A stretch of DNA of 64,000 bases from an uncultured Rhodocyclaceae bacterium. Its GTDB lineage: Bacteria > Pseudomonadota > Gammaproteobacteria > Burkholderiales > Rhodocyclaceae. Shown piece after piece: positions 34,932 through 43,419 of this stretch (the first letter of the stretch is position 1; each line of letters opens with the position of its first letter). The DNA lies in the NCBI GenBank assembly GCA_934271525.1, contig CAKQRL010000001.1, positions 124,001 to 188,000 on the forward strand, read 5' to 3'. The translations under genes and the position numbers were made by a program. The notes beneath the pieces are model-generated. The model saw only the letters and a program-made list of their open reading frames with translations. It was not told where the DNA came from and did no database searches.

Positions 34932-35476
34932 TGAAAATATTATTGAATTTTTTGTTGGCAAGTTTGTTGGTTTTTATTGTTTTTTTTTGGCAACCAAGTG
35001 AAAAATCGCTTGGCGAATCGCCGCTTGATTTTCAAATTTCCACGGTAAACGAGAAGTTTTTTTTAAAAGATTTGCACAAAAAGCAAAATGTGATTTTGTA
35101 TTTTGGCTACACCTTTTGCCCAGACATTTGCCCCACAACTTTGTTGGAATTAAGCCAAGCTTTGGAAAACTTGCCGCCTGAAATGTTGGAAAATCTTTCG
35201 GTGTTTTTTATAACCCTAGACCCAAAACGTGATGCGCCCGCTTATTTGCAGGAATACGCCACGTTTTTTCACCCAAAAATTGCAGGCGCTATTGCCGATG
35301 ATTTAACAAAAATGGCGGCGGCGTTTCAAGTTAAGTTTCGCCAAAACCTTGAGCCGCCATTTTTGATTGACCACACGGCGGATATTATTGTGATTCCAAA
35401 AAACGCTAAAAGCTTTACAATGCCGTTCGGCACAAATGCTGCCGAAATTGTTCAAACTTTAAAGGAGAAATTATGA
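34931..35476 (+). CDS. SCO1/SenC family copper chaperone
   Basis: 181 aa with an N-terminal membrane anchor and a thioredoxin-like periplasmic domain. The copper site CPDIC (in YFGYTFCPDICPTTL) and the distal histidine (LIDHTADIIV) are present, so it is predicted to deliver copper or reduce the CuA site of a heme-copper oxidase. Residues 37-40 (STVN) are encoded by a left repeat arm (35039-35050). By motif spacing the domain fits the family there without a gap. It overlaps its neighbours on both sides. Confidence 0.9.
   Translation: MKILLNFLLASLLVFIVFFWQPSEKSLGESPLDFQISTVNEKFFLKDLHKKQNVILYFGYTFCPDICPTTLLELSQALENLPPEMLENLSVFFITLDPKRDAPAYLQEYATFFHPKIAGAIADDLTKMAAAFQVKFRQNLEPPFLIDHTADIIVIPKNAKSFTMPFGTNAAEIVQTLKEKL
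35039..35050 (-). repeat. Single repeat arm inside the SCO1 gene
   Basis: TCCACGGTAAAC followed by GAGAAGTTTTTTTTAAAA, resembling the left half and centre of the full element; read in frame as STVNEKFFLK. Confidence 0.75.
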
Positions 35477-35895
35477 AAAAACTGGCTTGGTTGTCTGCTT
35501 TTTTGGCTTTTAACGTTTTTGCCGCCGATGCGGATTTTGTGGAAGTCTCCGACCCCTTCGTTCGTTTGGTGCCCGATTCAGCACAAAACACGGGCGCTTT
35601 TATGTTGCTCAAAAACAAAAGCGATTCGGCTGTTTTTTTGGTTAAAGCAGAAAACGAGGCTTCATCCAAAACCGAGTTGCACGCACACGCCAATGACAAT
35701 GGCGTGATGAAAATGGTTGAAGTGCCAGAAATTGAAATTCCAGCAAAAGGCGAAGTAGCACTCAAACCCGGCAGTTTTCACATTATGTTGATGGGCTTAA
35801 AAGCGCCTTTGGTAGAAAATCAAGCCATTGATATCGCTTTAACCTTTAAAGATGGCAGTTCGCAAAAGCTCTCTGCTGTGGTGAAAAAACAATAA
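35473..35895 (+). CDS. PCu(A)C family periplasmic copper chaperone
   Basis: 140 aa with a signal peptide (MKKLAWLSAFLAFNVFAADA). The Cu(I) motif is visible: a histidine in ELHAHAND, methionines in GVMKMVEV and a later H-x-M in SFHIMLMGL, matching H-M-x10-M-x21-H-x-M in outline. Known role: delivers copper to the CuA or CuB centre of cytochrome oxidases, often together with SCO1. It overlaps the SCO1 gene by four bases; last gene of the operon. Confidence 0.9.
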   Translation: MKKLAWLSAFLAFNVFAADADFVEVSDPFVRLVPDSAQNTGAFMLLKNKSDSAVFLVKAENEASSKTELHAHANDNGVMKMVEVPEIEIPAKGEVALKPGSFHIMLMGLKAPLVENQAIDIALTFKDGSSQKLSAVVKKQ

Positions 35896-35905
35896 AACAA
35901 TAAAA

Positions 35906-35956
35906 TCCACGGTGAACGCTGATTTTTTTTCAAAAAAACTCGGCGTTGACCGTGGA
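35906..35956. repeat. 51-bp palindromic element, full copy
   Basis: TCCACGGTGAAC, TTTTTTTTCAAAAAAA centre, GTTGACCGTGGA. The outer 8 bp pair perfectly; the inner ends mismatch. It lies after the PCu(A)C gene. Confidence 0.88.
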
Positions 35957-36031
35957 AAAAAGTGATTTTCAATGAAAATTGTTTGCCGATTCTGGCTAGT
36001 TTGAATAATTTTAAAGAATAACTGAAAAACA

Positions 36032-36970
36032 ATGATTAAAGATTGTTATAAAATTTTAGGCGTTTCTTATGATGCCAGCACGGATGAAATCAAAAAGGCT
36101 TACCGCCGTTTGGCGATGAAATTTCACCCCGACCGCAATAAATCTTTTGGGGCGGAAGATAAATTCAAAGAAATACAAAAGGCTTATGACACTTTATTTG
36201 ATGTTGAAAAACGCAAAAAATACGATGAAATTTTATTTAAAGAATTGCATTCTTTTTTTAATCAAAAACAAGAAAAAACACAAAACAACAATACGGCGCA
36301 AAATCAAACGCAAACCAGAAATCCCAGAAAACCGTTTAATCCATTTGAGTTTAAAGAAAATTACCAAATGCACAAAAAAACGATGGAGATTTTTTCAAAA
36401 CCGTATTTGTTGCGCCGCAAATTAGCAGTTTATTTGCAAACGCCCAATAAAGTGGAAGTGTATGCCAAAGCGGCGGAATTGTTTTTCAATGAGGCAGGGC
36501 GTCAAGGTTTGAAGTTTGTGCCCACGTGGAGTTGGTGGGCATTTTTTGGGCGTTTTTTCTTTTTTGCTTACCGCAAAAGTTACAAATTTGCGGCTTTGTT
36601 TTTTGCAACCGGGCATATTTCACGCAATTTGGATTTGTTTATTCCCAACATTCCTTTTTTGGGCGCTTTGACCAAATTTGGCGTGAAGTGGGGCAATTTT
36701 TTGGGGCCGGGCATCACGGCAAAATACATTATTATTCAAGATTTTTTTGAAAAATTAGAAAAAATAAACAATGCGAATTATCCCGAACACAAAATGGCCA
36801 AAGCGGAAAATGATTTTTTAAAAACCGGCGTCAATAAACCTTTTATTTTTTGGGGTTTGATTGCTTTTTTAATATTGGTGGCGGTGGTTTTCTTTTCAGT
36901 TAAATTATTGGCGCCGTATTTTTCAATTATTGCGATTGTTGCCATTTATATTTTCTTGCGCAAAATTTGA
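36032..36970 (+). CDS. J-domain membrane protein
   Basis: 312 aa. The N-terminal J-domain (residues 3-65) has the HPD tripeptide in MKFHPDRNKS, which would stimulate an Hsp70. A Q/N-rich linker follows (about 80-105), then a region with hydrophobic stretches (WWAFFGRFFFFAY, about 165-180) and two C-terminal membrane helices (270-310). It lacks the Gly/Phe and zinc-finger regions of DnaJ, so it is a specialised co-chaperone. The gene is clearly more AT-rich than its neighbours. Its 3' end overlaps the convergent glycosyltransferase gene by 25 bases. Confidence 0.8.
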   Translation: MIKDCYKILGVSYDASTDEIKKAYRRLAMKFHPDRNKSFGAEDKFKEIQKAYDTLFDVEKRKKYDEILFKELHSFFNQKQEKTQNNNTAQNQTQTRNPRKPFNPFEFKENYQMHKKTMEIFSKPYLLRRKLAVYLQTPNKVEVYAKAAELFFNEAGRQGLKFVPTWSWWAFFGRFFFFAYRKSYKFAALFFATGHISRNLDLFIPNIPFLGALTKFGVKWGNFLGPGITAKYIIIQDFFEKLEKINNANYPEHKMAKAENDFLKTGVNKPFIFWGLIAFLILVAVVFFSVKLLAPYFSIIAIVAIYIFLRKI

Positions 36971-38097
36971 TTGTATAAATCTTTTGTTTTCTCTTTCATT
37001 TGTTCCATGGAAAATTCGGTTTTAACACGTTGCAGTGCTGCTGCGCCAAAGCTTTCTTTCAAATGTGGATTGTCCAAAATTTTGCCAAGTGCGCCTGCCA
37101 AGGCTTCTGCATTTTTGGGCGGTGGTGTCAAACCCGTGATGTTATTTTGATTGACAAAATCCACGCCCGTGCCCAAAAGCGTGCTCACAACTGGTTTTGC
37201 CGCCGCCATTGCTTCCAACTGCACCAAACCAAAGGCTTCCGCCGTGGTGACGGAAGGCAAGCAAAACACATCGCAAGCGTGGTAAAAATTGGGCAAATCT
37301 TCATCGGCAATGGCACCCAAAAAACGCACACGTTGATTTAAATTAAGCGATTGCGCCAAGTTTTTTAAAGAATTGGTTAAAGGACCTTGCCCGCCCAAAA
37401 GCAAAATGGTGTTGGGTTTTAACTGCGCCATTGCGCGAATCAAAACATCAAAACCTTTGTAAGAAACGTGGCGACCCAAACTGAAAATAATGTTTTTGTT
37501 GGAATAAGTTTGGCGAATGTGTTGCACTTTTTGTGTGTCGCATGCAAAAAAACGTTGGGGCGTGCCGTAAGCAATGGTGTGTATTTTGGAAGGATTAACG
37601 TATTCTGTTTGTAAAAAAGGCGAGTTTTTGTGGTGCGGCGTGGCAACAATAATCGCGGCGGCGGTTTTTAAAATGCGATTCAAAAACGGGCGGTAAATTT
37701 TTAATAATTTTTTTTGCCGAACAATATCCGCGTGCCACGAAATGATGCGCGGAATAGAAGGCGGTAAAAATAAAGATGCCAAATGACTCATCGGGTCTGG
37801 AAAATGCAAATGGAGTAAATCCGGTTGAAAAGTTTTGCAAATGTGTATGGCTTTGGCAATTAAAGCAGGGGACAAAACCAGCGAACCATCCACATTAAAG
37901 CCTGCTGCGCCCATCACTTTTGCTCCGCAAGGCATTGTTGCGTTAAAACTTTGGCGCGTTTTGGATTGCACCAAATTGATGAATGCCACTTCTTGGTGCA
38001 ACAATTCAATTAAGGTTTGCGCAACGCATTCCACGCCACCCAAATTGTGCGGTTCATAAAACTTGCCAAAAACCAAAACACGCAAAGGTTTTGTCAT
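36946..38097 (-). CDS. GT4-family glycosyltransferase
   Basis: 383 aa, GT-B fold: N-terminal acceptor domain (FGKFYEPHNLGGVECVAQTL) and C-terminal donor domain with IIFSLGRHVSYKGFDVLIRA and the EX7E motif in EAFGLVQLE. It lies at the 3' end of the manC-gmd-reductase operon and overlaps the reductase gene by four bases, so it probably transfers the sugar made there, GDP-D-rhamnose or GDP-mannose, to a surface glycan. Acceptor unknown. Confidence 0.85.
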   Translation of the reverse strand: MTKPLRVLVFGKFYEPHNLGGVECVAQTLIELLHQEVAFINLVQSKTRQSFNATMPCGAKVMGAAGFNVDGSLVLSPALIAKAIHICKTFQPDLLHLHFPDPMSHLASLFLPPSIPRIISWHADIVRQKKLLKIYRPFLNRILKTAAAIIVATPHHKNSPFLQTEYVNPSKIHTIAYGTPQRFFACDTQKVQHIRQTYSNKNIIFSLGRHVSYKGFDVLIRAMAQLKPNTILLLGGQGPLTNSLKNLAQSLNLNQRVRFLGAIADEDLPNFYHACDVFCLPSVTTAEAFGLVQLEAMAAAKPVVSTLLGTGVDFVNQNNITGLTPPPKNAEALAGALGKILDNPHLKESFGAAALQRVKTEFSMEQMKEKTKDLYNQILRKKI

Positions 38098-38969
38098 TCC
38101 GAGAGCATCCAGCTTAATGTTTCAGCAAAATTGGGAATTTTGCGCCATTGCCCAATGGCCTGGGTGAGTTTGTCGGCATTGCCAATGAGATTTTTAATTT
38201 CATTTTGGCGCACCAATTGTGGATTGACTTGAATTTCCATGGTGTGATGGCTTTGGCGTTGCAATTCATCAAAAATGCGTTTTAAAGACAACGAGCGACC
38301 CGATGCAATATTGAAAATTCCCGATTGCACATTTTCCGCCAAACCCACATAAGCGCGGGCAACATCGCGCACATCGGTAAAATCGCGCGCCACATCCAAA
38401 TTGCCCAATTCAATCACTGGGGATTTTTTCTTAAAATGTTCCACCATTTTGGCAATTAAAAAACGCTCGCTTTGGCCAGCGCCTGTGTAATTAAAAGGGC
38501 GTGTGATGACAATGGGCAAATCATCAAAACCTTGCAACATCACTTCCATTGCCCATTTGCTTTTGGCGTAATGATTCACCGGATAAGGATGCGTTTTTTC
38601 ATCCAAAATGCCTTCTTGTTCGCCGTAAATGTTGGCAGAAGAAGGTTGAATAATCGCATGGATATTGGGCAAAATGCGGCGCACATTTTCAAATAAGGCG
38701 GCTGTGCCGGAAACATTCACCGCATAAAAAGGTGCCACTTGATTTTCCGCCACAAAGCTCAACGCCGCCAAATTCACAATCACATCTGGGGCAAAAAAAT
38801 AAAGAACCGAAGCAATGGTTTCTGGGTATTTAAAATCCGCAAACAAGCAGTTGGCATTGGCGTGTTGCGCAATGGATGTGGTGCCAAACACAATGTGGTC
38901 GCGCGATTCAAAGGCGGTTTTCAAATAAGAACCGGTGAAACTATCCATGCCGATAATCAAAATTTTCAT
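38094..38969 (-). CDS. GDP-6-deoxy-D-lyxo-4-hexulose reductase-like SDR
   Basis: 291 aa from ATG 38969 (MKILIIGMDSFTGSYL), chosen because GGAG lies eight bases upstream; an in-frame TTG at 38990 would add seven residues. Extended SDR: a glycine-rich NAD(P) loop near the N-terminus, S in QPSSANIYG, YxxxK as YAKSK. Next to gmd this best fits RMD, which reduces the Gmd product to GDP-D-rhamnose. A GDP-fucose synthase is less likely because the protein is short. Other sugar-nucleotide reductases remain possible. Confidence 0.75.
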   Translation of the reverse strand: MKILIIGMDSFTGSYLKTAFESRDHIVFGTTSIAQHANANCLFADFKYPETIASVLYFFAPDVIVNLAALSFVAENQVAPFYAVNVSGTAALFENVRRILPNIHAIIQPSSANIYGEQEGILDEKTHPYPVNHYAKSKWAMEVMLQGFDDLPIVITRPFNYTGAGQSERFLIAKMVEHFKKKSPVIELGNLDVARDFTDVRDVARAYVGLAENVQSGIFNIASGRSLSLKRIFDELQRQSHHTMEIQVNPQLVRQNEIKNLIGNADKLTQAIGQWRKIPNFAETLSWMLSE

Positions 38970-38993
38970 TTTTTTTGCTCCATTTGCCAAAAA

Positions 38994-39044
38994 TCCACGG
39001 TCGACATTTTATTTTTTTGAAAAAAATATGGGGTTGACCGTGGA
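38994..39044. repeat. 51-bp palindromic element, full copy
   Basis: TCCACGGTCGAC, centre with TTTTTTTGAAAAAAATAT, GTTGACCGTGGA; one mismatch between arms. It lies inside the sugar operon between the reductase gene and gmd, where it could attenuate transcription. Confidence 0.88.
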
Positions 39045-39057
39045 TTTTTTGATTTTT

Positions 39058-40095
39058 TTAAAAAGAAAAACCTTTTTCAACGCGTTTTAAATCGGCTTGC
39101 ACCATCATTTGGGCTAAATCTTGTAAAGCGGTTTGGGCTTGCCAACCCAACACATTTTTGGCGTGAGAAGAATCGCCAATTAACAAATCCACTTCCGCCG
39201 GGCGATAAAATTCTTTGGAAACACGCACCACAATGTTGCCGTTTTTTTGGTTTTTGCCGATTTCGTTTTCGTTTTTGCCTTCCCAAACCAAAGGCATATC
39301 CAAAGCGGCAAATGCCAATTCCACAAAGTGGCGCACGGTGTGCGTTTGGCCGGTGGATAACACAAAAGTATCCGGTTTTTCCGTTTGCAGCATTTGCCAC
39401 ATGCCCAAAACATATTCTTTGGCAAAACCCCAATCGCGCTTAGCATCCAAATTGCCCAAATAAAGACAAGATTCTTTGCCTAATTTAATGCGGCAAGCGG
39501 CATCAGAAATTTTGCGCGTAACAAATTCGCGCCCGCGCAAGGGGGATTCGTGGTTAAACAAAATGCCGCTGGATGCAAAAATGTTGTAACTTTCTCGGTA
39601 GTTGATGGTCATCCAATGCGCAAACAATTTGGCAACACCGTAAGGACTTCTGGGATAAAACGGCGTTTTTTCGTTTTGCGGAATGGCTTGCACTTTGCCA
39701 AACATTTCAGAAGTGGAGGCTTGGTAAAAGCGAATTTTTGGATTAACAATGCGAATGGCTTCCAACAAATGCAAAGCGCCCAAACCGGTGATGTTGGCGG
39801 TGGTAATGGGTTCTTCAAAAGAGACGCCCACAAAACTTTGTGCAGCCAAGTTGTAAATTTCATCGGGCTTGGTTTTGTCCAGCAAGCGAATGGAGGAAGA
39901 AGCATCGGTTAAATCGTATTCCACCAATTTCAAATGGGGATGATTCAACACGCCCAATTCTTCCAAACGCCAAAAATTAACCGAACTGTTGCGCCGATAA
40001 GCGCCAAAAACGCGGTAATTTTTTTCTAATAAAAGTGCGGTTAAATAAGCGCCATCTTGCCCAGTAATGCCGGTGATTAAAGCGGTTTTTGCCAT
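39058..40095 (-). CDS. gmd: GDP-mannose 4,6-dehydratase
   Basis: NADP-dependent extended SDR that converts GDP-mannose to GDP-4-keto-6-deoxymannose. 345 aa: TGITGQDGAYL cofactor loop, RNSSVNFWRLEELG, STSEMFGKVQ, YxxxK as YGVAK, and NHESPLRGREFVTRK. AAAGGA upstream. It follows manC in the operon, so the pathway is GDP-mannose, then keto sugar, then GDP-D-rhamnose. Confidence 0.92.
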   Translation of the reverse strand: MAKTALITGITGQDGAYLTALLLEKNYRVFGAYRRNSSVNFWRLEELGVLNHPHLKLVEYDLTDASSSIRLLDKTKPDEIYNLAAQSFVGVSFEEPITTANITGLGALHLLEAIRIVNPKIRFYQASTSEMFGKVQAIPQNEKTPFYPRSPYGVAKLFAHWMTINYRESYNIFASSGILFNHESPLRGREFVTRKISDAACRIKLGKESCLYLGNLDAKRDWGFAKEYVLGMWQMLQTEKPDTFVLSTGQTHTVRHFVELAFAALDMPLVWEGKNENEIGKNQKNGNIVVRVSKEFYRPAEVDLLIGDSSHAKNVLGWQAQTALQDLAQMMVQADLKRVEKGFSF

Positions 40096-40119
40096 TTTGT
40101 TTTGTCCTTTGTTGTTTTG

Positions 40120-41535
40120 TTAATTGCGTCCGTAAATATCTTCAAAACGCACAATGTCGTCTTCGCCCAAATAAGCGCCGGATTGCACTTCTATCAATTC
40201 CAAAGGAATGCTGCCCGGATTTTCCAAACGGTGTTTCACGCCCAAGGGAATGTAAATAGATTGATTTTCAGAGAGCAAAATTTCTTCATCCCCTTTGGTA
40301 ACTTTGGCGGTGCCGATGACAATAATCCAATGTTCCGCGCGGTGATAATGCATTTGCAAGGACAATGCCGCACCGGGATTGACCACAATTTTTTTCACCT
40401 GAAAATGATTGCCGCAATCAATTTGCTCATAACTGCCCCACGGACGCACCACGCGTTTTCGTTCATAGGCTTCAATGCGGTTGTGTGCTTTTAAAAACGC
40501 CACCACGTTTTTGATGTTTTGCAATTCTTTAAAATCCGCCACCAAAAGCGCATCGTTGGTTTCCACCACCACCATATTGTTTAAACCCAAACACGCCACC
40601 AACTTGCTTTCGGCGCGAATATAAGAATTTTGGGTGTTTTCCAAAAAAACATCGCCACTTAACGCATTGCCGTTTTCATCTTTTGGGGACAACGCATAAA
40701 GCGCATCAAAAGCGCCCAAATCCGACCAATCGGCAGACAATTCCACAACGCTGGCTTGATGACAAGGTAAATGTTCTGCCACGGCATAATCAATGGAATC
40801 CGATGGCGATTGTTCAAAATCGGCTTGATTCAAACGAATAAACTCTGAATTTTGTTTACCATTTTTTAAAGCATTTTGGGCGCATTCCAAAATGCGTGGG
40901 TTTTGCTTTTGAATTTCTTTTAACCAAAGTGCGCTGTTGAGCAAAAAAATTCCGCTATTCCAAAAATAATTGCCGCTTTGCACATATTCTTGCGCTTTGA
41001 TTTCTTGCGGTTTTTCAACAAATTGTTTTAATTCAAAAACGCCAGAAGATAAATTTTTGCCTTTTAAAATGTAACCGTAACCCGTATGTGCACTTTGCGG
41101 CACAATGCCAAAGGTGATGACTTTGTTTTGTTGCGCTTGCCCAATGCCTTTTAAAACCGCTTGTTGAAATGCCGCTTTGTTGGCAATGACGTGGTCGGAT
41201 GGCATCACCAACAACAGCGACTCGGGATTATTTTCAACCAAAGCCGCCAAGGTTAAAGCGGGCGCGGTGTTTTTGCCGATGGGTTCCAAAACAATGCGGG
41301 CATTGTGGATGTTCATTTGGCGCAGTTCTTCTGCCACTTGGTAACAATAGGCTTCATTGGCAATGACAATGGGCGGATTTTGCGCAAAATCCAAGTTTTC
41401 CAAACGGCAAAGTGTGGCTTTTAAAAGGGATTGCGTGCCGTTTAAATTTAAGAGTTGTTTGGGATATTTTTCACGCGACAATGGCCAAAGCCTTGTGCCT
41501 GCGCCACCGCATAAAATAACTGGCGTGATTGCCAT
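40120..41535 (-). CDS. manC: Mannose-1-phosphate guanylyltransferase / mannose-6-phosphate isomerase
   Basis: Bifunctional type II enzyme, 471 aa. N-terminal nucleotidyltransferase with VILCGGAGTRLWPLSREKYPKQ, FVEKP and the NSGIF segment; C-terminal cupin isomerase domain (RPWGSYEQID, VNPGAALSLQMHYHRAEHW). It makes GDP-mannose, the precursor for gmd. First gene of the minus-strand sugar operon. Confidence 0.93.
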   Translation of the reverse strand: MAITPVILCGGAGTRLWPLSREKYPKQLLNLNGTQSLLKATLCRLENLDFAQNPPIVIANEAYCYQVAEELRQMNIHNARIVLEPIGKNTAPALTLAALVENNPESLLLVMPSDHVIANKAAFQQAVLKGIGQAQQNKVITFGIVPQSAHTGYGYILKGKNLSSGVFELKQFVEKPQEIKAQEYVQSGNYFWNSGIFLLNSALWLKEIQKQNPRILECAQNALKNGKQNSEFIRLNQADFEQSPSDSIDYAVAEHLPCHQASVVELSADWSDLGAFDALYALSPKDENGNALSGDVFLENTQNSYIRAESKLVACLGLNNMVVVETNDALLVADFKELQNIKNVVAFLKAHNRIEAYERKRVVRPWGSYEQIDCGNHFQVKKIVVNPGAALSLQMHYHRAEHWIIVIGTAKVTKGDEEILLSENQSIYIPLGVKHRLENPGSIPLELIEVQSGAYLGEDDIVRFEDIYGRN

Positions 41536-41566
41536 TTTTTGTTTTCCCCTTTTTCAAAAAAGTCAA

Positions 41567-41610
41567 GTTGACCGTGGATTTTTTAAAAAAAACATTTTTC
41601 CACGGTCAAC
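41567..41610. repeat. Two repeat arms in reversed (tail-to-tail) order
   Basis: GTTGACCGTGGA at 41567-41578, 20 AT-rich bases, TCCACGGTCAAC at 41599-41610. Perfectly complementary but in the opposite order from the full elements. It lies between manC and the ABC-F gene. Confidence 0.85.
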
Positions 41611-41622
41611 GTGAAAAAAATT

Positions 41623-43233
41623 TTAATTTTGTTTGGCCAAATAATCTTCTAGCCCGCCCAAATAATCCACAATGTTGCCGTCTCCCTTGATTTCCCAAAT
41701 GCGGCTGGCAAGGGAAGAGACAAATTCTCTATCGTGCGAGACAAAAATCAACGTGCCGTTGAATTTGTCCAGCGCGTTGTTTAAGGCTTCAATGGATTCC
41801 ATATCCAAATGGTTGGTGGGTTCATCCATCACCAACACATTGGCGTGGCGCAAAATCAAACGCCCAAAAACCATTCTGCCTTTTTCGCCGCCGCTTAACA
41901 CATTGACCGATTTTTTGGCTTCATCACCAGAAAACAACAGCCGCCCCAATGTGCCGCGCACCAAGGTTTCCAAATCGCCATCTTTGTCGGCTTCGGTAAT
42001 ATGATTGCGCATCCAATCGGCTAGGCTTTCATTGCTTTCAAATTCTTTGGAATGGTCTTGCGGGCAATAACCCAACTGCGCTTTTTCCGACCATTTGATT
42101 GAACCATTTTGCGGCGTTAATTCATTCATTAAGAGTTTTAAAAGCGTGGTTTTGCCCACGCCATTTTCACCAATAACGGCGATTTTTTCGCCCGCTTTGA
42201 TGGTTAACGTTTGGTTTTGAAAAATTGGTTTGTTTGCTTCATAAGAAAAAGACAAATTTTCAATTTCCACCGCTTGTCGATGCAATTTGTTTTTTTCATC
42301 AAATTCAAAACGAATCCACGGATATTGCCGTGAAGAAGGTTGAATGTCTTCGGGTTTGAGTTTGTCAATCAATTTCAAGCGGCTGGTGGCTTGTTTGGCT
42401 TTGGATTTGTTGGCAGAAAAACGCCTAACAAAATCTTGCAATTCTGAAATGCGCTCTTTGGCTTTGGCGTTGGCGGCATAAAGGCGCTCACGCGCCAAGG
42501 TGGAAGCTTGTAAAAAATCATCGTAATTGCCGGCATAAGTGGTGATTTTGCCGTAATCCAAATCCGCCATATGCGTGCAAACTTGGTTTAAAAAATGGCG
42601 GTCGTGGCTGATGATAATCATGGTGGAATTGCGCTCGTTTAACAAATCTTCCAGCCATTCAATGGTTTTGATATCCAAATGGTTGGTGGGTTCGTCCAAC
42701 AACAAAATGTCGGGGTTGGCAAAAAGCGCTTGGCAAAGCAACACGCGCAACTTCCAGCCGGGCGCCACTTGGCTCATTTTGCCGTTGTGTAAAGACAAAT
42801 CAATGCCCACGCCCAACAACAATTCGCCTGCGCGCGCTTCCGCCGTGTAGCCATCAAATTCGGCAAAAACGCCTTCTAATTCTGCCGCGCGCATGTAATC
42901 TTCTTCGGTTGAGTCGGGGTTGTCGTAAATGGCGTTTTTTTCTTGTTGGGCTGCCCACATTTCAGAATGCCCCATCATCACCACGTCCAAAACGCGCTCG
43001 TTTTCATAAGCGAATTGGTCTTGTTTTAAATAAGCCAAACGCTCCATAGGGTCTTTGGAAACATTGCCGGAAGTGGGTTCTAATGAGCCGCAGAGAATTT
43101 TCATTAAGGTGGATTTTCCTGCGCCATTGGCGCCGATTAAGCCATAACGAAAACCGTCTGCGAATTTGATATTGACGTTTTCAAACAAAGGTTTGGCACC
43201 AAATTGCATGGTGATGTTGGAAGCGATTAGCAC
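41623..43233 (-). CDS. ybiT: ABC-F family ATPase, YbiT-like
   Basis: Soluble tandem-ATPase protein of 536 aa that acts on ribosomes rather than in membranes. Two Walker A motifs (GANGAGKST, GENGVGKTT), two LDEPTNHLD/MDEPTNHLD Walker B motifs, a canonical second signature (LSGGEKGRMVFGR) and a degenerate first one (SQVAPGWKLRVLL), as in E. coli YbiT. The start is GTG (MLIASNITMQFGAKPLFENV), colinear with YbiT. Known role of the family: translation factor for stalled ribosomes. It does not look like a dedicated resistance protein. Confidence 0.9.
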   Translation of the reverse strand: MLIASNITMQFGAKPLFENVNIKFADGFRYGLIGANGAGKSTLMKILCGSLEPTSGNVSKDPMERLAYLKQDQFAYENERVLDVVMMGHSEMWAAQQEKNAIYDNPDSTEEDYMRAAELEGVFAEFDGYTAEARAGELLLGVGIDLSLHNGKMSQVAPGWKLRVLLCQALFANPDILLLDEPTNHLDIKTIEWLEDLLNERNSTMIIISHDRHFLNQVCTHMADLDYGKITTYAGNYDDFLQASTLARERLYAANAKAKERISELQDFVRRFSANKSKAKQATSRLKLIDKLKPEDIQPSSRQYPWIRFEFDEKNKLHRQAVEIENLSFSYEANKPIFQNQTLTIKAGEKIAVIGENGVGKTTLLKLLMNELTPQNGSIKWSEKAQLGYCPQDHSKEFESNESLADWMRNHITEADKDGDLETLVRGTLGRLLFSGDEAKKSVNVLSGGEKGRMVFGRLILRHANVLVMDEPTNHLDMESIEALNNALDKFNGTLIFVSHDREFVSSLASRIWEIKGDGNIVDYLGGLEDYLAKQN

Positions 43234-43286
43234 GATTTTTTTCTTTATGAAGAGTTAAAAAAACGCATTTTAGCAAAATGCACTTT

Positions 43287-43337
43287 TCCACGGTAAACCC
43301 AAAATTTTTTTGAAAAAAATTGGGCGTTGACCGTGGA
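43287..43337. repeat. 51-bp palindromic element, full copy
   Basis: TCCACGGTAAAC, CCAAAATTTTTTTGAAAAAA centre, GTTGACCGTGGA. It lies between the divergent ABC-F and TonB-receptor genes. Confidence 0.88.
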
Positions 43338-43419
43338 TTTTCTCATTTTTTAATTTGTTTTAATTGACACTAATTCTTATTTAACTAAAATTCGCTTTTT
43401 GATTTGGAAAAGGTTTGTT

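Noticed and set aside
43345..43400. Possible Fur box before the TonB receptor gene (TTGACACTAATTCTTATTTA)
   Set aside because: AT-rich and only loosely similar to the Fur consensus; not strong enough to list as a site.
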